Origin: Nereocystis luetkeana
Taxonomy: Eukaryota > Sar > Phaeophyceae > Laminariales > Laminariaceae
Direction: 5' to 3'
Assembly: GCA_031213475.1 (NCBI GenBank)
Contig: JARUPZ010000025.1
Coordinates: 8,640,592-8,704,591, forward strand
DNA length: 64,000 nucleotides
The first letter of the stretch is position 1. Each line of letters begins with the position of its first letter. Made by a program: the position numbers and the translations under genes. Below, piece after piece: positions 11,726 through 26,700 of the stretch. Below the pieces are notes generated by a model, which saw only the letters and a list, made by a program, of their open reading frames with translations, was not told the origin of the DNA and made no database searches.

Positions 11726-11828
11726 TCAAACCCTCCCCAACCTCTCCCCCCTGTAGCTCTTATTTCGGCCTTCCTTCTTCTCCAACTCCATCCCAAACGG
11801 ATGCCGAAGACAGCTCACAGGCGCCGGG
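11726..11828 (-). CDS. GT77-like gene, alternative terminal exon copy D
   Basis: Acceptor attccccag, same phase, open 33 residues and stop at 11728-11726. Frame has drifted relative to copies A and C, giving a basic tail. Confidence 0.3.
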
Positions 11829-14800
11829 CTGGGGAATTTTTCAGGAGGTGGAGAAGGAGAGGGAGCGCGAGACTCATGTAGTCGCCTCGTCCTCCTGAAG
11901 TTCAAACTCTCCCTTGGCCTTCCCCCTCTGCAACTCCGTACCAGCCTCATCTTCCTTCTCGAACTCCATTGCGACCGGTGCCGAAGACAACTCAGGCACC
12001 GACCTGGGGAGAAGAGGGGGGGGCACGAGACTCACTTGGTCACCTCGGACTACTCGAGCTCAAACTCCCCCTCGGCCTCTCCACCCTGCAGCAACATATG
12101 TCGGCCTCATTTATCTTCAACTCCATGCTCAGAGGATCGAGGAGCGTAAGAAAACTCTGGCAGCGGACCCATGGCAGTACCTCGGCCTCCTCATCTCTCT
12201 TAACTCGAATCGTTTACCCCCTCCGTCTGCAGGTATTTTCCCACCGCCTCTCTCTGCCGCGCTGCAGCTCCGTGTCGACATCACCCCCCCTCTTTGGTTG
12301 GTGGGCCTATACTGCACAGAATCAGGGGGGCTGATTGAGTGCAGAGAACTGTGGCTGCGAACTCATGGCGGCGCCCCGGCCTCCGCTCTCGCAAACTCCC
12401 CCTCGCCCTCCGACTTCTGCAGCTCCGTCTTAGCCTCTTCCCTCGGCAACTCCACCCCAACAGAGTTCGGAGACAGCTCAGGCACTGGGCTGAGGAGAAG
12501 GGGAGGAGGAGGAGGAGGAGGAGGGGGAAGAGGGGGTGGGGGGGGGGGGGGGGGGGGAAAGAAAAGGAGGGGGAGAAGAAGAGGAGGGGGCGCGTGTCAG
12601 GCCCCGGTCGTGCCGTAGGTTGCCCCTTCCAGCCAACACAAAACCCGTAGCCTACTGTAGTACCATAGCACACCTTCAACAAGAACAGAAGACCAGTAGG
12701 CTACTGTAGTGCAGTAGCCTATCCCCTCCAACCAGCATCTCCCTTACCGTTGGAGTAGGTTATCCCTCCGACTGAACGCAAGAGCGAGTAGGCTGTTTCT
12801 GTGGTATCCCTTCAATAAAACACAAAAACAGCAAGCTACTGTAGTACAGTAGCCTATCCCCCCTCATCAGTACCCTCTCCATCGTAGGAGTAGGCCGCCC
12901 CTTCGACTCAACACCAAAGGGGGTACCTGGTAGGCTGTTACTGTGGTACCCCTTCAACAATAACAAAAAGACAAAAGGCTACTACAGTACAGTAGCCTAT
13001 TCCCTCTAACCAGCACCCTCCCTATCGTTCGAGTAGGTCATCCCTTCGACTCAACACAAAAGCGAGTAGGCTGTTGCTGTGGTACCCTCTTCAACGAAAA
13101 CTCACAACCAGTAGGCTACTGTGGTACAGTAGCCTGTCCCCTTTAAGCAGCCTATCCCCTCTATCCAGCGCCTTCCCTACCGTTGGAGTAGTCTATCCCT
13201 TCGACTCAGCACAAAAGCGAGTACGCCGTTTCTGTGGTACCCTCTTCGACGAAAATACCCAACCAGTAGGCTACTGTCGTAGGCTATTGTAGTAGGCTAC
13301 TGCAGCACTGTACGGCAGGTCATCCCCTCTAACCAACACCCCTCCGTACCGTGGGAGGAGCTGCTCCTGCCCTTTGAGCCAAAGGCCCATGCTCTTCATC
13401 CACTTGCGCTTGTCGTACGCCTCTTTGGTGGTGAGGCAGTGGGCCACAACGGTCTCGTCCGAGATTGGAGTCTTGTCGCAATCCCTCGTATACCTGAGGT
13501 GCAGGTTTTGAGGACATAATGAGGCAGACGGGCCGCCGGTGGGGGGGGGGTTAAAAATGCCCTTATCGTACCGTAGTGCCCTGTATCCCCTCATGGTGGC
13601 TATACTGGCAATATAGCTACGAAAGTCTGCCCCCTGAGTAAGAGGAGTTAAGAATATCCTACACGTAGTACCCCCCTATTCCCTCACGGAGGCATTACAC
13701 TGCCAATGACGTCATTATACCTTCGCATATTAAGGCGTTTTCTGCCCTTATATGGAGGCTTTGCTGCGTTAATAACATTCGAACAGGCGTGCTTGGAGTC
13801 GCTGAGGGATTTTCCCGTTGTGCGGAAGCAGAGACTTTTGGAGAGTCCCAGGCAGCGTCCTCGATCGATCAGAAACCCTGAACCATTCGTACGGCCTCGA
13901 GCTTGCTGACAAGTAAGTCGCCGACTAGTTCCCATAGTTGGCTAGGAACTAACAGTTTGTCGTGCGCATGTATTTTTACGGCGCTCTGCGTCTCGTCTTC
14001 TTGCCTGGTGCGCTTGCGGCTTGTCGTGAGTTGACACAAGGATAGATACTACCAATCTGCCCCTAACCCTAAGCAACATTTTTTGCTCAATACAAATGTG
14101 AAAAATGTGCTTATACGATTCAGGGGCAGATTGGCAAGTCAATTTGTTGGCGTACTTGGCCAGGCAGCCAACAGCTTTGCAGGTAGTGTAGAGAGCGTTG
14201 AGCGCACAAGGGGTGCAGCCATTTTGTCGGCGCTCGAGGTTTCCAGAACGGGGGTGGAGGTCCAGATTGCTGCCAATACTGAGCAACAACCCAACAAGGT
14301 GTTTTCGGAAACAATATCTGATCGAGGGGAGCCTTCCGAATGTTCGACTTCATAACCCTCGTTATCGTTGTTAACCCTTTTTTTGTTGCGGGGGACCATA
14401 GTTAATAGGACCTAATAGTGCTAGTAAAAAATGGTTAAATAAATAGGTTTTTATGTGTATCATAGGTCCTACCTGGTATTAACTACGATCCCTCGTAATA
14501 GGACCGCCGTCCCGTTTTGGGGACAAACCACTCTAATTCTGAATAGTTTGTTCCCAAGACGGGACTGCGGTACTAAAAAAACGATGGCACCCCTGTGCGA
14601 ACTCAACACTGTTAACCCTAGTAACCCTAGTTGGCACTCATACCTCGTATATATATACAGTACTCAGGACTTACGATGGGCCCAGAAATCAGGTACCACT
14701 GTGATCTGAAATATAAGGAACGTTTAAACTTAAAAATAGTACAAAAAGGTCCTTATATTTACGGCCGCAGGGGTACCCCCCTCTGTTCAAAATTTGCACA

Positions 14801-17800
14801 ACCTCTCCTGTCCTAGTTACTTATTATTCGTGTGTTATTATTTTTCACCATCGCTTTTACTTTCCCGGCCTTTTTTACCCTTTTAGGACCGCGGTCCCGT
14901 TTTGGGGACAAACTACTTAGAATTATAGTGGTTTGTGCCCTCAACGGGACTGCAGTTTTACAAGGGTTAAGGTAGCGGTGAGCTCCAACCAAGGCGTATC
15001 ATACTTTACCCTCTTAGGACCGCCGTCTCGTTCTGGGGTCAAACCACTCTATTTCTGAGTAGTTTGTCCCCAAAACGGGGCTGTGGTACTAAAAAAACGA
15101 TCGCACTCCTGTGCGAACTCAACACTGCTAGCCCTAACGTAAATTCCAGCCAAGGCTTACCTTACTTACTCGCGGCGCTGCGAAATCAACATACTTTCAA
15201 TACCCAACATGCTTGCAACGGTTGACGTGGCTGGCATGCTTGCAATACCTCACATGCTTGCAATGCCTGCCATTCTTACAGTACCTACCATGCTTGCAAT
15301 GCCCAACAACTTGCGATACCGAACATAGTTGCAATGCCTAACAAACTTTTAGTACCTCACATGCTTGCAGTGCCTGACAACTTGCAACACCGAACACAGC
15401 TGCAATGTCTGACAAACTTGTAATACCTAACACACTTGCAACGCCTTGACACACTTGCAATACCTAACATACTTGCAATGCCACAACACACGTGCAGTAC
15501 CTAACACACTTGCAATGCCTTAACACACTTGCAATACCCAACGCACTTGCAATACCCACGTCGCGTGCTACGAAACAGGCAGCACTTTTTAGCCTCAACA
15601 TTTGCGCCTGACGGAGCTCCCCCACCCCGAAATCACCCTATATGGCACTCACTACGGCACTCGCTAAGGCACTAACTAGAGCATGCCGTATCGCTGGAAT
15701 ATCGTCTCAAGCTAATTTTTTCCCAATCCTCCGGAGGATATTTTTTCTTAAAAAAGTCAGCGTTTGACACTACTTCTCGACGTATACCTGTACCTATCAT
15801 GTCAAGGCCATGGCGTTGCTTGTCGGGTTTTGCGCTTTTCTCTTAAGGCCAGAGGGGGATAGGCCTCCTCAAACGAGGGCCCTCAGAAAATGTTAGATGT
15901 ACCCCTGTTGTAGCAGGCATCCTGCCTGGTACAAGGTTTCCCCTTTCGGAGGCATTCGGACGCGGGGTGATGCAAGGTGAAACCCGCTGGCGTTCTGTGC
16001 AGCTGAAAAAAACGCAAGCCCTCGCCCCCCCCCGGGTCAATCCCCCCTCCCTATTATACATAGGTTGGGTGGGCGTCAGTTGGCAATGACATTGTACAAC
16101 ATTCCGCTCACTACGTGAGCTAGACAACCAGGGTACCGTTTTTGTTTTTTGTTTTTTGTTTTTTTTGGGGCGGTCGCCCACAGCTGGTCGTCGAGTTAGA
16201 TCATTTGTGCGAGGTAAAGAACCTTTACTTCGCACAAGGGAATTGATCGTATCACGTAGTGTTCAAGGTAAGGCACCCAATAGGCATTTATATAGTACTC
16301 CTATTGCTGTCTCTGAAAGTGGCTACACCGGAAATTTAATAAACTCTTTGAAGCTGTCATCCGTATGCAAGCCCGCATCACTAGCGGTTCTTTGTAGGAT
16401 GCAACTCGCCCTTCATGCGACTCGCCGGACACCTCACGGCGCTTCGCGCTTGGTGCAAGCAATGTCTTCCTGGCCGATGAAAGTCTGACATGCTCCGTCC
16501 CGGCATTGTAGGGATTCGAGGGTCTATGGTCATAGGACTACGGTCATGCATCAGATCGAGTACATCTCTCCTATCGAGTACACCCCCCCCCCCCCGGGTC
16601 AATCGCCAAATGACTAAGGCAGGCATCAAAAGAATACGCCCCCCCCCCCCCGCCGGGTCTCTGGTCATACGACTACGGCCATGTATGAAATCGACTACAC
16701 TCTCTCCCAACCAGCCGTCGAACGCTTGAGGTCCATACGGTCCGAAAAATGAAAGCCATAGATGTGTAACGCCTTGAGAAAATACGTATATAGATTGAGC
16801 GACTTGCCTGTTGTGCGGAAGCAGAGCTATTGAGAAAGTTCCCGGAAGTTTCTTCAAGGCGCCCGTGGCGATGAGCGTGCTCTCGTAGTACCTCATGTCG
16901 CTCCGGGTGGAGTCGTAGTCCCAATCCACCCCCAGCCGTAACGCCGCACTATTCACGGAGACCTATATACCAAATGGACGCAGACAGGCAGATATAGTCA
17001 GTATAACAATAATCATCGCATTGTCCTGGAAATATTCAGATTTAACCAACGGCATGGGTCCATTCTTCTAGCGAAAATTAATGAAGACATTCTCGCGTGA
17101 GCGTCCAACCTCCATGTAGACCAAAAACAGGGCGCTGGGGAGCCGAGGGGCAGCGCATGTCGTTGGCGCTGCTCTCTCTCCCTCCTGTCACGGGGGACCA
17201 TAGTAAACAGGACCTACGGTACACACAAAAACCTATACATTTACCTATTTTTACCAACAATATTTGGTCCTATTTACTATTATGGTCCACCCAGCAATAC
17301 GTGCTGGCTATGAGGGGTCGAGAGTTTTCTTTTTCCCACCGAATGGATATATGGAGTGTCTCAGAGCGGAACATTGTGACGATGAATGTCACGATTACAG
17401 CGCCGGCCATTTCGTGATCTGAGGGGGGGGGGGGGTGCGCAGTTGTTGCTTGCCTTTTAGTCATTTGATCATTGACCACACGCATCCCTTTCGAGACGAG
17501 GCACCGTTCCTACTCCTAATAGAGACAAAATCTCCAACATTTTTGAGCGCCCATCGTTGGAGTGATTTTCATGCTTGACCGTAGTCGTATGGCCATAGAC
17601 TCTCGCATCCCTCCAATGCCGAGACGGAGCGCGTCGGGGTTTCACTGACCAGGCAGGCATTGCTTGCACCAAGCGCGGAGGCGTGTGTGCTCGATATAAT
17701 GCATGGCCGTAGTCGTACGACCGTAGCCCCTCGCACCCCTACTATGCCGGGACGGAGCATTTCGGGTTTTAAGCAGACGTTGCTTGCATCAAGCACGAAG

Positions 17801-20712
17801 CGCCGTGAGGTGTTGGGCAAGTCACATGAAGGGTGAGCTGCATCCTATTAAGAACCGCCTGTGGGGCGGTCTAGCGCTTGGATGACGGCTTCCGTGAGTT
17901 GACTCATTTTCCGGTGTGGCCACTTCCAGAGACAGCAATGGGAGTACCATGTTACCATGAACAATACGCAAGGCTCTCCACCCCGCACGAATGATCTTAA
18001 AAACTCGATCGCCGGCTGCGACCGACCGCCGAACAATAAAAAAACGACACCCTGGTTATCTACAGTAGCTCAGGTAGCGAGCGGCATGTTTTACAGCGTC
18101 GTTGCCCACCGACAGATACAAGGTACGTACATATTGTAGGAGAAGGCCGAAAGGAGGACGTGATTGGGAGGATGAATGCAGAATTTGATGTCCGAGCTAC
18201 GATGGTTGAAAGCAAGGAGTCGTGCGGCACGGGGACAGCCATGGTTGATAATACCGGTTTCACCAACCCTTGTTCTGCTCGATCAACCGTCTTCGGGCAA
18301 GCAGCCTGTAATATCATATTGGGCCCGTGCCGTACGGTTCATCAGAGTGGGCTAATGTTATGGTACCGCTTTTAAATGAGGCTGAAAGGCCGGTAATTAC
18401 CTGGGTTCGGGTATTGGAATCGCATTTGTGGTATATACTCGGGAGGCGTATCTCAGGTATATTGCCAGCGAGGCACGAGCCTCGCTCTCAGTCTCCATCG
18501 TGCACGAAAGGAAACAAAGCTGCCCTTCTTCTTCCTCTAAGCGAACATCACACGTGAGTCCCAACGAGCACCTACCTCCTCAATAGGCAAACCTAACAAG
18601 GGATACAAAGTGGCCCGACCTTGAACTCAACAGCAACCCGCAGACCAACTCGTACCATCCCCCAGTCATGCAATCGCCGTTTCTGTATTCGTCCGTCACT
18701 TTTATTCGTCAGTTTTTCTCCTCTGAAGTCTCAAAAGGGTTAACGCCTTCAATTACAGTACCTGGTATATATTACGGGGGGCCATAGTAAATAGGACCAA
18801 ATATTGTTAGTAAAAAAAGCGAAACATATACCGGGTAGGTTTTTGTGCGTACCGTAGGTCCTATTTAATATGGCCCCCCGTAATAGCATGAATTAATGTT
18901 TTGTCGTTGCAACTTGTAGGTTTTGAGAACGTGGTCAAAGGGGGGCGGGGCTTTCGTGTGCTCGGAGTAGGAAAGTAGTTAATTTAACTCTAAGATACAT
19001 CAAGTGTAAAATAGGTAATTGTTTGGTGGTGTCGTCGCAAAAAAACAACAAAAAAACGCTTTTGCGCAGTCTAAAACATCTTGCAAACGACGTTTTTACT
19101 CTATGTGTACGACAGCAGCGCTCGTGGTTTTACTCTAGTGTTGTCGGAGACCACGTATGACAACAATAATCATAGTCATATCAATAGGCGCAGTTGTTTG
19201 GGTCGAAGATTAGATGATAGAGACGAGCGTGTATCGTCAGTGTATACAAAGGCCGTTTATCTACCCATACCTGCTTTTCGTACCCGGTACGTTTTCATCG
19301 CGAAACCCGTGCTACGATAGAGATACATAGTAGAGCTGTTCACGAGTCGTGTCAAACCTCGCGGGTCAGGTCGTGTCGGGTCAGGTCGGGTACGGGAGAC
19401 CCGACCCGACCCGACCCGACCCAACTCGTGATGATTTGACAAGTCCTAACCCGACCCGCGGGTGTCGTTGGGGTCATGACCCGTGCAATGATACGATAGG
19501 GGAAAGCGCGTTTTTGCCTTTTAGGGGCAGCACCTAACTTTTCTGAGGCCTTATAGGGGTAGCTCCTCGCGTCAGAGCTCTACACCCTCACCCAAACACA
19601 TTTTTTTTTGTAAAATGCCGAAAAATGCAATCCGATCACCAAACCCCAGAGCCTACTAACTGGTGTTCCAACGATACTGGGTGTAACCCTTCTAGGTAAA
19701 ACTGCAGTTCCGTTTTAGGGATAAACCAGTCAAAATCTAAGTAGTTTGTCTCCGAAACGGGACTGCAGTCTTAAAAGGGTCAAGGAGACCCCCCCCCTCG
19801 TCAGTCAGAAATATTGCCTCATAAGGCAAAAAAGTGCTACATATCTATCGTAGCACGCGTCGAATTGCTTTTAATAGCGCCTTGAGACCCCTCCTCAATT
19901 GAGGAGCTCGGGGGAAAAAACGGTTTTGAGAATAAAATATATAAAAGCTAAGAAGGCCGACATACAATCAAAACCCCCATGGGTTTAAGGTATCTCACGA
20001 ACGAATGTTGAAGACATACACCCGGTGTATCTATCGGATTTCGGCGATACTACTGCACAGGCACAATAGCCCCTCAGCTGCCGTGGTCAGCGACGAAGCG
20101 TTCGGCCTGAAATGTGCAACCCCTCATTGAAACCCCTGATTGAAACACCACATGAAAACCCCTAAATTGCAACCCCTTATTTGCAACCCCTACCCCCCTA
20201 ACTGAAATCCCAAATAGCAATCCTTACCGCAAAACGGGACCGCGAGTTTTTTTCTATACACCTGGCTACATCGAACGCCATCGCCAACTCAAATGGGGCT
20301 GTGAAGGTATTACCTGCTGAGCTATAGGGGTATAAGATCGATCGATTACCCAGCCCAGAGGGTATTCCTTATAACGCCCCCCCCCCCCCCCTCAGAACGC
20401 CGGGATATTTTGGGGGCGTCGGTACCGTATACGGCCGTACGCTGGCCTACCCGCTTCGTTTCAATACCTGCCTGTCTGTGGGGAACTAGGGAGGTATACG
20501 TGTTCAGGGACGTAAGGGCAAAAGCGCTTCTACAAAAAGAAACGTTCGAAGTGAGATTCGAACCCGTGTCCTGCCATCGACGCCACATGTGCAGGCGTTA
20601 CCTACTGAGCTAGATAGGGGTAAAGGGTCGATCGAGTACTCAGCCCAGAGGGTAATCCTTATAAGAGTATCGGGTAGAAACACAGCACGTACACCCTGGG
20701 TGTGCTGGAGAT

Positions 20713-20749
<37 letters not shown>

Positions 20750-23700
20750 AAATAATGGTTCGTGTGTGTATTCTCTCTGTCTCAGAGCTTTTTGCCACAG
20801 GGTTTGTATCTCTCCAGGACAAGAAACCAGCACGGACACTGGATGTGCTCGATGTTAACGCGGGGGAAACAGCACATATCGGCTACTACATTGAATGTAA
20901 AGAACACACACGCACACCTCCCGCTCAGAAGCTAGTTTACCTGATCGTCCCCCGTTTCCCGTATAATAGCCTGTAACATGTGTTGGAACTCCTTCATCCC
21001 CTCAGTCCCGCTGCGAAAAAACGCGAATCCCATGCACATGGTAACTCCCCATTTTTTTGCCAGCCTCTCCGGAAAGCTTCCCCTGGACATCATCATGTCG
21101 TGCCTGGTGTAGAGGGAGGAGGTGTTTTTTTCTGGCGTGTTTTGTCATTCGTTCATGAAGATGGTAATACTCGAGTGCTGGTGGGGGCTAGGGGGGGGGG
21201 GAGGGAGGGGGTTGCGGTGGTTGGAATATTATTATTATTCCTCTTGCCATCTGACAATGTGCAGCATGATCTTCAACATGGATCACTCATAACTTTCCCG
21301 AAAGAAGAAAACCTCGGAAACAAATAGAATATTGGTGTGTGTGTTGGTGTTGATGGTTGGTTGTGTTGATGGTGGTGGTGATATTGGTGGTGGTAGTGGT
21401 GGCGGTGGTGGCGGGGGGGGGGCGGGGGGGGGGGGGGGGATGGGGGATACTCGTTTGTTGCTTGCCTTAATAATTTCATCATTGACCAGACATCCCTTTC
21501 GAGACGGAGCGTGGTGGTGTTGGGAGTGAGTGGTCTTGGCGTTGGTATTGCTTTTATTACGGGGTACCATATTAAATAGGACCTACGGTACACACCAAAG
21601 ACTATATCCTTACCTATTTTTACTGACAATGTTTGGTCATATTTACCCTGCTCCCCCGTAGTAGCGGCGGCGGCGGCGGCGGCGGCGGTGGTGGTGGTCG
21701 TCGTCGTGATAACGGTGGTGCTGACATGGTTGGTTTTGTTGGTGGTAGTGGTGACGATGGTTGGTGGCGGTGGTGGAGGCTACTGCTGTGCTACTGTAAT
21801 TACGCTTGCTCCAGTACCGCACCACGATACCTGTCGAACCCGTGCATCTTCATGTCCTCCATCGGGTCTTTGAGCCAAATCGCATCACTGTCCGACAGAA
21901 GAACGTCATACCCGCTCTCCAGCAGACAACCCAGGACCTAAGGGTAGAGGGTTAAGCATGTGGTGAGAAGGAAGGAGCAAGGGCAGCATTAGAATCAGGT
22001 AGAGGTTGAGCATGTAATGAGAAGGAAGAAGCAAAGGCAGCAACAGAAGTAGATCGAGGTTAAGCAGGAAGTTGGCACGGAAGGGAGGAAAAACTCGCGC
22101 ATGTGTTTGCCGTTTGTTTCCGTGTTTTTTTCTCGGTTTTTCTCTTCTTCTTTCGAGGGGTGTTCATGAGTGATCAATGTTGAAGCTACAGTGGTCCAAT
22201 AGGATACTGTAGTCCAACAGTCTACCGTAGGCCAATATGTTTGTTTTTTCGTTGTTGTTTCCCTTGGTCTTCCTCTCTCGGAGAATGTTTGTGAGTGATC
22301 GACGTTGAAGCTACTCTGCAGTCCAATAGCCTACTGCAGGCCAATAGGTTAGCTTTTTGTTATTGTTTCCCTTGGTTTTCTTCTCTCGGGTACTGTTTAC
22401 GAATGCTTATGAGTGATAACGATGTAGCTACTGTAATCCAATAGGCTATTATTGCGGTCCTATATTCTACTTGTAGATCAGTAGGTTTGCTTTCTGCTAT
22501 TTGCTTCCCTTGGTTTTCTTCTTTCGGGTACTGTTTTTACGAGGGTTTATGAGTGATCAACGTTGAAGCTACTGTAGCCCAATAGGCTATTGTAGTCCAA
22601 CACCCTACTGTAGGCCAACATGTTGGCTTTTTGTTGATGTTTCCCTTGGTCTTGTTTCGGGTAATGCTCATGCATATCCATGAGTCATCAACGTTAAAGG
22701 TCATGTTACATGTTGTCGGACGACAAACACAACAGCAACGATGATACCGGTAGCTTCTTTGTTTGATTTCCGGTTGAGGTTTATTTGTTTTCTACTGGTT
22801 GGGAAGGACCGACATTAAAGCTGGAGCATTGTGGGACCGACATTTAAGCCGGAACATTGTGGGAGCTTGATTCTCACTGTCATCATCAACGACGCCAGCG
22901 CGCTACAGCTAGGATGCTAGGATGAATGTAAGCTCATGTCAATCTCAATGTCAATGTCAATATCGAGCAGCGTCAGCGCCTTTCCCCGTGTTGAACTACA
23001 GTAGCACCTACTGCTGCTAAATAGAGTCCGATCGGGGAATGTCGTCAAGGCCGCTCCAATTTCGACACCTGAGCTCTCTAAAGCACATGACACGGAACAA
23101 ACCAGCGGGCGCCTTAAACCGCACGCTGTATTTCGGTTGGTATTGTGTCCGTTGGCTGCGGTTTGTCGAACACCAAAACCGCCTCGGAGTCGGGGGAGAG
23201 GAGGAACAGCTACGTAGTCGTTTCCTCCCAGCCAACTACCAAGCCGCCAGCGCTTTTTTTCTTGTAGTCGACGTACTCACCGCTCTGCTAAAACCAACAC
23301 CAACACCAGCAAAAAAACAACAACCAGCAAAGGCGCAAACTATTTCCAGAGTCGAGCATGCGGGAGAGAAAACCACAGGTCGGACACCAAGTACACTACT
23401 ACTGTATTTTAGATGTCCTTCCCGTCCTCGCTGTGTCGTTTATAGTGTACTGTACGTAGTGGAAAGCCCGACTTTCTCTGGCGGAGAGCGCGCCTATTAC
23501 GGGGGGCTACATTAAATAGGACCTACTGTACACACAAAAACCTATATATTTCGGTGTTTTTTACGAACAATATTTGGTCCTCTTTACTATGGTCCCCCGC
23601 AATGGTTGAGATTCTCGGGGACTTCGGCAGGGATGGCATCCCGCACGCTGTTTTCAGTGCGTCAGTGTTTCATTGGTTGTGTCTGATGGCGAAACGCGTA

Positions 23701-26700
23701 GCCGGACCAACCTCAACAGACCCCCCACGCCCATTTTTTCCGGGTAGAAAACAACAACCCACACCTCCTCGCCCTGATCCCACCCGGACCTAATCTCATT
23801 CGGCACTCTGCTCCCACATACACATAGTGGTGCAGAAAACATAATCATCTCTCCGCAGGAGCCGCTGGAGAGCGAGAGCGCGAAGCGCGGACCGCTAACG
23901 TGCGGGTTCGCTAAAACAGCTAAAGTTCAACTATTGTGCTGCCTTTGGTGGATTGAACTGCTTGGGACGGGGGGTGCTTGGCAAGTCCTGCAGGCGGCTT
24001 ATTTTGTATCCATGTTTAGTTTGGAGGGCTCAGGGTTCCCGCGTGGGGTCAAGCCGGCATGGGGCCAGGGTACAGTAGGCAGTCCGCTTTAACCCTTGTA
24101 AGAATGCAGCCCCGTTTTGGGGGCAAACCGGTCTAATTCCAAGTACTTTGTCCCCAAAACGGCACTGCAGTCCTAAAAGGGTTGAGACGCTAAGGTCAGC
24201 ATTTACTTGGGAACGGAGGTCCCTGATACACGGTAGCGACGCCCCTGATCAGAGCGGGTGACGGCCCCTTACAGCAGTCAGTGCGTAGTGGGAAAAAATG
24301 GCGTGGGCAGGAAGTTGAGGTCCTTCGTGTTCCGTTTTCCCTTTGTAGCGGGACCCCTCACAGGGGGCGATGCGTACTGCGCCGCGTGAAAGCAGGGTCT
24401 CGGCAAAAGCGCCGACCTGTGAAGTTCTCTCTGACAGGCTTATTATTATTCCTCTTGCCATCAGACAATGTGCAGCATGATCTTCAACATGGATCACTCA
24501 CAACTTTCCCGAAAGAAGAAAACCTCGGAAACAAAAGTCGTGTCTACAGGTCATTTACAGATCATTTACAGATCATTTACAGATCATCTACATATCATCT
24601 ACAGATCGTCTACAGATAATTTGCAGGTCATCTACATATCTCTACATATCATCTACAGATCATTTACAGATCATCTACAGCTCATTGATTATTTAGATCT
24701 TTCAGGGCAGGTAGATAATCTGTTCCTGGTTTGCAGGATCTAGCTCATGTTGCTTTAGGGTGGAACCCGTGAGTTCTGAATGACCTACTATTAATAGCAC
24801 ATGTTTCTTGGGTTGGATCTGTATTGTACAGATAGATAGATCCTGCACAGCCTCTGACAACCGTCGGTGAGGAACTAGATCATCTACAGTAGTTAGATAT
24901 ATCACGATCTGTCTGATCTGTCCATAGTGTGACTTGTTCGTCACTATTGCGGGGGACCAAAGTAAATAGGACCTACGGTGCACACAACAACCGATATATT
25001 TTCCTATTTTTACTAACAATGTTTGGTCCTACTTACTGTCGTCTCCCGTAATAGACACCAGCTGCGGAAGGGGTGATTGCGCCTGCTTTGTTCTGGGGTT
25101 CCTGACTTGATTGTAGTTTAGGAGCTCCACACCTCACCCCACAGCACTCACCTTTTGAGGAAAAAAAAGTGCACCCCGATGGCCCTATTACGGGGGACTA
25201 TAGTTAATAGGACCTATGGTGTTCATAAAAACCTATGTATTTAACCATTTTTACTAGCAATATTTGGTCCTATTAACTATGGTCCCCCGTAATAGGTGTG
25301 CAATAGATTACATCTAAAACACAAAAGGTGTTGCGACGATATTGGGAAGAGTTCCTCGGTTAACCCGTTTAGCACTGCAGTCCCGTTCCGGAGACAAACT
25401 ACTTAGAATTTGACTGGTTTGTTCCCAAAACCGGACTGCTGTGTTGTGATCAAGGTCGGACACCGGGAAAACCTCTGGTTTTCCAGGTACGCCTCCCAGG
25501 CAATACAAATACGATCCCGATACCTGAACCCAGGTGAATACCGGGCTTTCGGCCTCATCGAAAGCAGTACCATAACAACCGCAGCTCTAAATGTGGGGTT
25601 AAGCAAGCCACGACCGAAAAAAAAAACTAAAAGCTAAAAAAACGGCACTGCAGCACCCCAATCTTGAAAGCACGCTGAAAAACAATGTTGTAGCCGTACC
25701 TTCACCCGCATCCTGTATATCGGTTGGTGTCCGTTGACGCCGGTTACCCTAGCGCAGGGGATGCCCAGCTTTTCGAAGACCGCCACCGACTGGGAGTCGA
25801 GGCAGAGGAGGAGCAGGTTCTCTCTAGAGAACACAGAGTTTTTCTCCATCAGGAGGATGAAGTTTTCTTCCAGCGGGATGAAGTCGTTGCTCACAACCTG
25901 TCGGCGTTTTTTTTTTTTTGGCGGCAGAAAAAGTTAGGCTGCTTTGTTGTGGAGAGTTCGATGTCATTCTGTCGGAAAAAATGAGGTTCGTTTGGGGATT
26001 CGTGTTCGAAAATTGATACCTGGTACGAGCAAACTTGAGGCTGTTTTGGAGTGCGATACACACCACTCTGCCGGGGGATATATGGCGCCTGAGTAGAGCA
26101 TGTAGTCCACCTGGCAGCGATTGTGAGCAAACTTGAAGTTATTTTATCATTACGGGGGACCATAGTAAATAGGACCAAATGTTGTCGGTAAAAACAAGTA
26201 AATATATTGTTTTTTTTGTGTGTACCATAGGTAGGTCCTACTTCTTATGATCCCCCGTAATAGGAGTGCTGTAAACCGCTTTTTCCGGAAACGCGAGGAA
26301 TGCCGGTGCAAGTTTTCGTCTCCAAACGGCCCTCGCATTTCCTCCAGGGTACAGGGTTTTCTACGTCGAGTGGACATATTGCGGGGGGCCATAGTTAATA
26401 GGACCAAATATTGTTAGTAAAAATGGTTAAATATATAGGTTTTTATGTATACCATAGGTCCTATTAATTATGTTCCCCCGTAGTAGTATTATTCAAAGCG
26501 GGATAACGCGTGTGCTCTTCACCGCCTGACTGCGGTTGATGTCTGTGCTAGGTCTGGGATGTCGCTATTTTACGTAAGCGTCTTCATTTCTTTTTGTGTC
26601 TTCGTCATTTTTTGCGATTTGACACACTGTAAACACTGTCGGATGGCAAACCTGCTCATGATACTCGTCGCAAATACTGGTATATATTACGGCGTGCTTT

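Larger units (their letters stand above)
11493..12290 (-). repeat. Tandem terminal-exon array, degenerate copies
   Basis: Besides copies A, C and D, related units lie at about 12290-12165 (frame broken), 12160-12030 (frame broken but with a good gtgagt donor) and 11640-11493 (open, GKELQREEA...SACPQE then TGA, no clear acceptor). Unit about 130-190 bp. Confidence 0.6.

Noticed and set aside
11913..12618. 234-codon plus-strand frame
   Set aside because: Antisense shadow of the minus-strand terminal-exon array and a poly-G tract.
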